Source: Chloroflexota bacterium (GTDB lineage Bacteria > Chloroflexota > Dormibacteria > CF-121). Taken from it: DNA of 41,045 bases. The stretch spans positions 1 through 41,045 of the forward strand of contig VBHQ01000078.1 of the NCBI GenBank assembly GCA_005880395.1. Direction: 5' to 3'. The notes beneath the pieces are model-generated. The model was not told the origin of the DNA. It saw only the letters and a list, made by a program, of their open reading frames with translations, and made no database searches. Of this stretch, positions 34,583 to 41,045 are shown piece after piece; position 1 is the first letter of the stretch, and each line of letters begins with the position of its first letter. A program made the translations under genes and the position numbers.

Positions 34583-36930
34583 CGATTTGACCCTCCATTG
34601 CGATGCATGAGGTGCCAGATCTTGTCGGGCGTCGCCGGCATGATCACGTCCTTGACACCGAACGGCGCGAGCGCGTCGACGATGGCATTGATCACGGTGA
34701 CGCTCGAGGCGATCGTGCCCGCTTCGCCAATGCCCTTGGTACCGAGCGGGTTGACGGGACTCGGCGTGACGGTTGCCGCCAGCTCGAACGATGGCACGTC
34801 AGGGGCCGCGGGAATCAGATAGTCGGTCAAGCTGCCGCTTCGCAGTTGGCCGGCCTCGTCATAGACGGCTTCCTCGAAGAGCGCCTGCCCGATCCCTTGC
34901 GCGATCCCACCATGCAGCTGGCCGTCGACCACCATCGGGTTGATGCGCGTGCCGCAGTCATCCACCGCAACGTAGCGCAGGATTTTCGTCGCGCCGGTGT
35001 CGGCATCGACTTCCACAACCGCGATGTGCGCTCCGAACGGCCAGACGAAGTTGGACGGGTCAAAGAAGGTTGTGGCTTCCAGGCCGCCTTCCATCCCCTT
35101 GGGTATCCGGTTGGTCTGGAACGCCGCCATAGCGATTTCCTGGATCGTGATCGATTTCGAGGGCGTCCCCTTCACAAATGCCTTGCCGTTCTCGTAGACG
35201 ACATCGGCTTCAGCCGCTTCGAGCAGATGCGCCGCGATCTTCTTCGCCTTCTCCTGCACCTTCATGGCGCTGAGGTGGACCGCATTCCCATCGAGTGCGG
35301 TGCTCCGGCTGCCGTAAGTGTTCATGCCCATCGGTCCGATCGCCGTGTCCCCGTGGACGACGTCGATGTCCTCGACCGGTATGCCCAGAACGTCGGACGC
35401 GACCTGGGCGTAGGTCGTCTCATGGCCCTGGCCGTGGGGCGAGCTGCCGATGATCACGGTCGCCTTGCCGGTGAAATGGAGATTGACGACCGACATGCCC
35501 CAGAGCGAGACGCCGGTGGCGGCCTGGGTCGCTGCCGCCGGACCCAGCCCGCAAATCTCGATGTAGGTGGCCAGCCCGATCCCGAGGTACTTCCCTTGCT
35601 TGCGCTTTTCGGCCTGCTCCTTGCGGAACCCTTTGTAATCGACCATCTCCAGCGCCTTGTCGAGCGTGATGGTGTAATCGCCGGAGTCATAGGTCAGCCC
35701 GAGCAAGGTCGTGAACGGTTGATCCTCCGCTCGAACGAAGTTCTTCCGGCGAACCTCGACCGGATCGAGGCCGGTCTCGCGGGCGATCAGGTCCATGACC
35801 CGCTCGATCAGATAGGTCGCTTCGGGCCGGCCCGCACCCCGGTAGGCATCCGTCGGGGTGCGGTTCGTGAAGACGCCGACAGACCGCCCGTCGAATGCCT
35901 TCATCTTGTAGGCGCCCTGGGCGACCAGCACGCCGAGCACCTGGAACGTGCCGAACTGACTGCAGTAGGCTCCCAGGTCCAGCCACTGGGTCGGCCGGAT
36001 CCCCAGTAGCGTGCCGTCTTTTTTCGCCGCGATCTCGACGTCCCAAATTTGCGACCGCCCATGATGGGTGGCTTTGACGTTCTCGTTGCGGTCCTCGATC
36101 CATTTGACCGGCCGTCCGATACGCCGTGACGCGAGCGCCGTCAGGATCTCCTCCGGGTAAACACGGATCTTCGATCCGAATCCCCCGCCGACCTCGGGCG
36201 CCACGACGCGGACATTGCTTTCGGAAATGCCGAGAATGACCGCGAGCCAGACCTTGACGAAATGCGGGATCTGCGTTGAGGTATAAACCGTCAACTTGTT
36301 CGTGAATGGCTTGTAGTCCGCCAGCACCCCACGGCCTTCAACCGCCACGGGAATCAGCCGCTGCTGGATCAGCCGCTGTTTGATCTTGACGTCTGCCTCG
36401 CGGAAGGCCGCTTCGATATCGCCTGAGGCGAATTTCACGTCGAATGACAGGTTGCTGCCAATTTCCTCGTGCAACACCGGGGCGTCCTTTTCGATCGCCT
36501 TTTCGATATCCAGCACCGGCGACAGCGACTCATAACGAATATCGATCCGCTCGCCCGCGTCTTCGGCGGCCGCGCGGCTGGTCGCCAGCACGATGGCCAC
36601 CGGTTCACCGGCGTAGAGAACTTTGTCGACCGCGATTGGATAGTGATTCGGATACTTCTTGTCGGGAACAAAGCACACCGTTACTGGCAGTGGAGCGTTG
36701 AATTCCGATTTCAGGTCCTTCCCCGTGAAGACCGCGAGCACACCATCGGCTTCCCTGGCTCGCCCAGTCTCGATACTGAGGATCCGGGCGTGCGCCTCAG
36801 TCGAGCGCACCACATGCATGTGGACGACGGCGGTCTGCGGGATGTCATCGACATAACTCCCGGTGCCGGTCACCAGTCGTGGATCCTCGCGACGCTTGAT
36901 GGACGCGCCGATCATCTGGGATACGGCCAT
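34579..36930 (-). CDS. Mo hydroxylase large subunit, CoxL form II-like
   Basis: 783 aa; form II loop AYRGAGR (35827-35847), GGGFGSK, KGIGEAG. Overlaps the FAD subunit by ATGA. Confidence 0.94.
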   Translation of the reverse strand: MAVSQMIGASIKRREDPRLVTGTGSYVDDIPQTAVVHMHVVRSTEAHARILSIETGRAREADGVLAVFTGKDLKSEFNAPLPVTVCFVPDKKYPNHYPIAVDKVLYAGEPVAIVLATSRAAAEDAGERIDIRYESLSPVLDIEKAIEKDAPVLHEEIGSNLSFDVKFASGDIEAAFREADVKIKQRLIQQRLIPVAVEGRGVLADYKPFTNKLTVYTSTQIPHFVKVWLAVILGISESNVRVVAPEVGGGFGSKIRVYPEEILTALASRRIGRPVKWIEDRNENVKATHHGRSQIWDVEIAAKKDGTLLGIRPTQWLDLGAYCSQFGTFQVLGVLVAQGAYKMKAFDGRSVGVFTNRTPTDAYRGAGRPEATYLIERVMDLIARETGLDPVEVRRKNFVRAEDQPFTTLLGLTYDSGDYTITLDKALEMVDYKGFRKEQAEKRKQGKYLGIGLATYIEICGLGPAAATQAATGVSLWGMSVVNLHFTGKATVIIGSSPHGQGHETTYAQVASDVLGIPVEDIDVVHGDTAIGPMGMNTYGSRSTALDGNAVHLSAMKVQEKAKKIAAHLLEAAEADVVYENGKAFVKGTPSKSITIQEIAMAAFQTNRIPKGMEGGLEATTFFDPSNFVWPFGAHIAVVEVDADTGATKILRYVAVDDCGTRINPMVVDGQLHGGIAQGIGQALFEEAVYDEAGQLRSGSLTDYLIPAAPDVPSFELAATVTPSPVNPLGTKGIGEAGTIASSVTVINAIVDALAPFGVKDVIMPATPDKIWHLMHRNGGSNR

Positions 36931-36945
36931 TTCTGTCCCTCCTCC

Positions 36946-37449
36946 TTATGAGACGGAGGCCGGCGTCTTCGCCTCCGCGCCGGGCGCCATCACCTTGGCT
37001 GCCGCTTGAATCGCTTTGACGATGTTGTGGTAGCCGGTGCATCGGCACAGGTTCCCCTCCAGGCCCAGGCGGATCTCTCGCTCGGTCGGATTCGGGTTGC
37101 GCTCGAGCAGCTGCTTGGCGGCCATGATCATGCCCGGCGTGCAGAACCCGCATTGCAGGCCATGCTCGTCCCAGAATGCCTGCTGGATCGGATGCAGCGT
37201 CGTGCCCTTGGCCAGCCCTTCGATGGTCATGATCTCCGCCCCGTCCGCCTGCACGGCGAACATCGTGCACGACTTGACGCTGTGCCCGTTCACGTCCACC
37301 GTACAGGCTCCGCAGTTGCTCGTGTCGCAGCCGACGTGGGTGCCGGTCAGCCCGGCAAGTTCCCGAATGTAGTGCACGAGTAGAAGCCGTGGTTCGACCT
37401 CGTGTTCGTACTTGGCCCCGTTGATGGTGACAGCAACTCTCCGCCGCAT
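36946..37449 (-). CDS. Mo hydroxylase small [2Fe-2S] subunit (form II set)
   Basis: [32 protein letters not shown]...[19 protein letters not shown] 37449 with SD AAGGAGGT; track start 37509 rejected. Confidence 0.94.
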   Translation of the reverse strand: MRRRVAVTINGAKYEHEVEPRLLLVHYIRELAGLTGTHVGCDTSNCGACTVDVNGHSVKSCTMFAVQADGAEIMTIEGLAKGTTLHPIQQAFWDEHGLQCGFCTPGMIMAAKQLLERNPNPTEREIRLGLEGNLCRCTGYHNIVKAIQAAAKVMAPGAEAKTPASVS

Positions 37450-37532
37450 ACCCACCTCCTTCAGATCGCGATGCCCTGCCGGAACAGGTATAGCACTCGC
37501 CTTAACCACTGTCCAGCCAAAATCACATTCGC

Positions 37533-38657
37533 TCAGCCGGCGGCGGTCGTCGTTTCCCGCACGAGGTCGTTCCTGAGGTCAGCCACGGCCTGAAGGACCG
37601 AATCCATGAGCGCCGGCGGACCCACCGTGATCCGCAGCTGCCCATCCAGACCGAACTCCGAGCCGGGCCGGACAAGGAACCCGCGTCGCAGCAGCCCCTC
37701 GTACCACTCCATGTCGTTGCCACCCGGGCGGGCGAGGATGAAGTTGGCCTGCGACGGCCAGGAGCCTATGCCAACCTGGCCGAGGTCCGCCGCGAACCTG
37801 TCTCGGGCATGGACGACCTCGCGACGGCGGGCCTCGATGAAGCTCGGGTCAGCCAGGCACGCCATGCCCGCGGCGAGCGCCAGCCGGTTGACGTTGAACG
37901 GCTCCTGGACCGCATCGAACGCCGGCACCAGGTCGGGGTGGACGATCGCGTAGCCGAGCCGCAGCCCGGCCAGGCCGAAAAGCTTGGAGAACGTTCGAAG
38001 GACGACCAGGGGACGACCGGTCCTGACGTCATCGACTCGCCGCGGCCGCTGCTCCGCCGGAAGGTAATCGGCATACGCCTCATCGACAACCGCCAAACAG
38101 CCCGCCGGCAGGCGCTCGAGGAAGGCCTCCCATTCTGACGCCGTCAGCGCATCGCCGGTCGGGTTATTGGGATCGCAGACGATCACCAACTTCGCCCCAC
38201 TGGCAGCCCCGAGCATCGCGTCGAGGTCGAAGCGATAGCCGATGGTCGGGACGCGGACAACCTCGGCGCCAGCCGCCTCGCACGCCTGCCGATAGAGCCC
38301 GTAGGTGGGGCGTGGAATCACGACGCGATCACCGGGGTTGATGAAGACCCCGATCGTGGAAAAAACGAGTGACTGGATTCCGTGAGCGGGCACGATCATC
38401 GTCGGGTCTGCCCCGGTCCGCACGGCGACCAGGTTTCGGAAATCCGCATACGCTCGTTCGGGATAGAGCTCGGCCTGCCGGAGCTCGTCCTTGATGGCCT
38501 CCTGGACGCCGGGAAATAGGCCGAAAAGGTCTTCGTTCCAGTTCAGCTTTACGATCTGCCCCAGACCGTATCTCGCCTTGAGCTCGCTCAACGACGGCCC
38601 GGGGTCATACGGCGCCACCGCACGCAACGGCGCTCGCCGGAGATCCCGGAAGTTCAC
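37533..38657 (-). CDS. hisC: Histidinol-phosphate aminotransferase (class I/II PLP aminotransferase)
   Basis: [66 protein letters not shown] (PLP Lys). Confidence 0.9.
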   Translation of the reverse strand: MNFRDLRRAPLRAVAPYDPGPSLSELKARYGLGQIVKLNWNEDLFGLFPGVQEAIKDELRQAELYPERAYADFRNLVAVRTGADPTMIVPAHGIQSLVFSTIGVFINPGDRVVIPRPTYGLYRQACEAAGAEVVRVPTIGYRFDLDAMLGAASGAKLVIVCDPNNPTGDALTASEWEAFLERLPAGCLAVVDEAYADYLPAEQRPRRVDDVRTGRPLVVLRTFSKLFGLAGLRLGYAIVHPDLVPAFDAVQEPFNVNRLALAAGMACLADPSFIEARRREVVHARDRFAADLGQVGIGSWPSQANFILARPGGNDMEWYEGLLRRGFLVRPGSEFGLDGQLRITVGPPALMDSVLQAVADLRNDLVRETTTAAG

Positions 38658-38748
38658 CGTGCCATTGTCACCGACCGGCTCAATCCTGGTGAATCCCTTA
38701 TGCGGTCCTCATGAAATCGAAAGGGTCGCGGCCGTACAGTTTTGGAAG

Positions 38749-39933
38749 ATGAGAACGAGCCTTTCGATCGGTCGGATCGCAGGAATCGAGATCGGCCTCA
38801 ACTGGAGCCTGGCGATCGCCTTCTTCCTGTTCACGGCCAGCCTTGCAGGCGAGGTATTTCCGTCTGATGTCCCTGGATATGCCCAGACCGCCTATATCGT
38901 CGCCGCGATCGCGGCGGTCCTGTTGTTCTATGCCAGCCTGCTCGCCCACGAGCTCGGGCACGCGATCGTGGCCCGACGCCTGGGCAACCGGGTCGACGGC
39001 ATCACCCTGTGGTTGTTCGGCGGCGTGGCCCGCCTTTCCGGCGATTCGGTCTCGGATTCCGCTGAACTCCGCATCACGCTGGTCGGTCCGGCCATCACGA
39101 TCGCCGTCGCCATCGTCTTCGCGGTCATCGCCGCCGTCCTGGCGACCTTGAACGTCTTTCCGTTGACGGTCGACCTGCTCGGCTGGCTGGCTCGAATCAA
39201 CTTCATCCTGGCCGCCTTCAACCTGATTCCGGCCTTCCCGCTCGATGGCGGCCGAGTCCTTCGCGCCCTGCTCTGGCGGTTTACGCACGACCAGCTCCGC
39301 GCGACCTCGATCGCCGCCTGGCTCGGGCGCGCCTTCGGCGTCGTCCTGATTCTGGGGGGCCTGTCCATGGCGTTCCTGCAGGCTTCACTGATCAATGGCG
39401 TCTGGTTGGGCGTGCTCGGGTGGTTCCTGTTTTCGGCCGCCGGCAGCCAGGAGTTACAGACTCGGTTGCAGCGGTCGCTCACTGGAGTCACCGTCCGAGA
39501 CGTGATGGTCCCGGATCCGGTCACCGCACCTGACTGGATCACCGTCGACGACTTCGTGGCGCGGTACGCCACGGTCCACCGCGCGACGGCGTATCCCATC
39601 CGCGACTTCAACGGGCAGCTCTCGGGGCTGGTCACGCTCCACGATGTATCAGCCATCGCGCCGCCGCGGCGGGCGGGCACACAGGTGCGCGTGATCGCGC
39701 GCTCGTTGACCCAGGTGGCGCTTGCTCGACCCGACGACGCGCTGATCGACGTGCTTCACCAGGTTGAGGATCCTGCCACGGCCTATGTGCTGGTTAAGGA
39801 CGGCGACCGCCTGGTCGGAATGGTTTCTCCCGAGGACATCGGGCGTGCCCTCGACCTCGCTGGATTACGCCAGCCGGGGCCGGTCACCACCGGCCGAAGT
39901 GGAACATCTCCTGGAACGGTCGGCGACGTCTAG
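38749..39933 (+). CDS. Site-2 protease family (M50) membrane metalloprotease with CBS domains
   Basis: LLAHELGHAIVAR (HExxH), NLIPAFPLDGGRVLRALLW, then CBS-pair VRDVMVPDPVTAPDWITVDDFV. ATG 38749 preferred over 38491. Confidence 0.93.
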   Translation: MRTSLSIGRIAGIEIGLNWSLAIAFFLFTASLAGEVFPSDVPGYAQTAYIVAAIAAVLLFYASLLAHELGHAIVARRLGNRVDGITLWLFGGVARLSGDSVSDSAELRITLVGPAITIAVAIVFAVIAAVLATLNVFPLTVDLLGWLARINFILAAFNLIPAFPLDGGRVLRALLWRFTHDQLRATSIAAWLGRAFGVVLILGGLSMAFLQASLINGVWLGVLGWFLFSAAGSQELQTRLQRSLTGVTVRDVMVPDPVTAPDWITVDDFVARYATVHRATAYPIRDFNGQLSGLVTLHDVSAIAPPRRAGTQVRVIARSLTQVALARPDDALIDVLHQVEDPATAYVLVKDGDRLVGMVSPEDIGRALDLAGLRQPGPVTTGRSGTSPGTVGDV

Positions 39934-40489
39934 TTAGCGTCGACCCCTGCGGCGTCTCTTCCGCCGACGGATAGCCAAGCGCGATGACGCCCAACATGAT
40001 GCAAGCGGAAGGGACGCCCAGTTCGCGCATGACCTCGCTCTCACCCCGGGTGATGCCGAAATACCATGCGCCGACTCCCTCATCGACCGCGGCCAGCAGA
40101 ATCAGCATGATCGCCATCGAGGTGTCGACAGTCCAGAAGGGCACCGGCCAGTTCTCTTCTTTATTCAAGCCGAACTGGATCTTGTCGGGCTGCGCGTAAC
40201 GCTCGAGATAGAGGCTTTTGTTGGCAAACGGCAGCACGATACAACCGGGAGCGGACTGCCCATCTCGGCCCGGAAATGGCTCGGGATCCGTTGGATCATC
40301 GGTGGTTCGGTAGAACCACTCGAGTTCATCTGGCTTCGTCAGAACGACGAAATCGAAACCCTGGCTGAAGCCGCCCGATGGCGCGTGTCGGGCAACTTCT
40401 AGGACTCGATCGAGCACGTCTCCGGGGATGGGCTTCGGCTCGAACATTCGAACCATTTGACGTCGCCGCACCAGGTCCCGAAAGTCCAT
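39884..40489 (-). CDS. Nitroreductase family protein
   Basis: MDFRDLVRRRQMVRMFEPKPIPGDVLDRVLEVARHAPSGGFSQGFDFVVLT...AAVDEGVGAWYFGI. 50-nt convergent overlap with the M50 gene. Confidence 0.9.
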   Translation of the reverse strand: MDFRDLVRRRQMVRMFEPKPIPGDVLDRVLEVARHAPSGGFSQGFDFVVLTKPDELEWFYRTTDDPTDPEPFPGRDGQSAPGCIVLPFANKSLYLERYAQPDKIQFGLNKEENWPVPFWTVDTSMAIMLILLAAVDEGVGAWYFGITRGESEVMRELGVPSACIMLGVIALGYPSAEETPQGSTLTRRRRPFQEMFHFGRW

Positions 40490-40564
40490 GGCATCAAAGG
40501 CTAGCGTCTGCAGCCCTGGAGGCGATAGTTCGAGCTGTTCGATCTACCCGGAGAAAGTTTCCGA

Positions 40565-40594
40565 GTTCCGACCCTCGCCATGGAGGGTCGGAAC
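40565..40594 (-). terminator. Strong intergenic hairpin downstream of the BNR-like gene
   Basis: GTTCCGACCCTC-GCCATG-GAGGGTCGGAAC: perfect 12-bp stem, 6-nt loop. No clean U-tract, so factor-independent termination is not certain. Confidence 0.6.
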
Positions 40595-40618
40595 CGGAAT
40601 CGGCGCTGCTTCAGGCGA

Positions 40619-41045
40619 TCAGCTGAAGGTGACGACGCTCGAGTAGATTGCGGACTTGTGACTATTGACGGCGCTGCCCCAGCTGAGGACGACCTGGTTC
40701 AGTGAGTTGTAGGTCGAGAGGCCGGTTGTATCGCCGGGCCAGGTGTTCGGGTCGCCGTAGTTGGTGCCCGAGACCTGAATGGGCTTCGTCAACCAACCGG
40801 CTGTAATCGAAAAGGGCCGGAGGAATTCGGCGTAGCCTGGTGAGCCGGTTACCGAATCGGTGACCTGCGTGAGCCAGCTGACGTAGACGGTGCCGGTTGG
40901 ACCCGGCGTGACCTCCATGATATGCGGCACCGGCGCGTTGTCGGTCACCTGGACCGGCTTGGACCAATGGTTACCGCCATTGGTGGAGAAGGAAAGCCAG
41001 CCGGTGTCCGGCGTCCCGAGCCCAAAGCGAAATCCTTGCTGCGTA
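40619..41045 (-). CDS. C-terminal part of a BNR/sialidase-like extracellular repeat protein (cut by window edge)
   Basis: Open to window end: TQQGFRFGLGTPDTGWLSFSTNGGNHWSKPVQVTDNAPVPHIMEVTPGPTGTVYVSWLTQV... with Asp-box-like FSTNGGNHWSKP. Confidence 0.6.
   Translation of the reverse strand, partial: TQQGFRFGLGTPDTGWLSFSTNGGNHWSKPVQVTDNAPVPHIMEVTPGPTGTVYVSWLTQVTDSVTGSPGYAEFLRPFSITAGWLTKPIQVSGTNYGDPNTWPGDTTGLSTYNSLNQVVLSWGSAVNSHKSAIYSSVVTFS

Noticed and set aside
34603-36009. 468-aa plus-strand ORF
   Set aside because: Antisense to the form II large subunit; no domain.
25871-36930. Two CoxL genes as a recent tandem duplication
   Set aside because: Different active-site loops (AYRCSFR vs AYRGAGR), different subunit order (MSL vs SLM) and diverged sequence point to two distinct families.

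Overview
41-kb high-GC bacterial chromosomal window. A soil Chloroflexota/Dormibacterota-like lineage is a guess from gene content only. No CRISPR array, phage, integrase or transposase was recognised. Main content, left to right: tatC(partial)-tatA; a cyclophilin PPIase; a heme/cell-wall cluster (hemB, fused hemC-hemD, polyprenyl synthase, murI); a C39-like secreted protein; PPOX, YtxH and thiolase genes; an ion channel; tRNA-Leu(TAA); a DacA-like protein; a beta-helix/bactofilin-like membrane protein; two regulator-MFS pairs (MarR and PadR); a xylose/ribose-type ABC system; ftsH; a BTAD/SARP regulator with DUF1059 and YCII-type small proteins; then a ~13-kb minus-strand molybdenum hydroxylase (CO dehydrogenase) locus; an S2P/M50 protease; a nitroreductase; and the end of a BNR-like protein. 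Two results stand out. (1) The cox locus holds both a form II set (coxSLM, motif AYRGAGR) and a form I set (coxMSL, motif AYRCSFR). coxD/E/F maturation genes and a molybdopterin-binding protein lie between them, and an XdhC-YHS fusion ends the locus. (2) At least six, possibly eight, otherwise well-conserved genes each lack an internal block that I estimate at ~40-45 codons (~120-135 nt) by comparison with family consensus. Some losses shift the frame, others keep it. This is either a systematic assembly defect or a very unusual deletion process, and it needs read-level checking before any of these genes is called a pseudogene. Smaller findings include three copies of a REP-like GC-rich palindromic element, PadR-type palindromic operators, strong intergenic hairpins, and a DUF1059 CDS missing from the ORF track.
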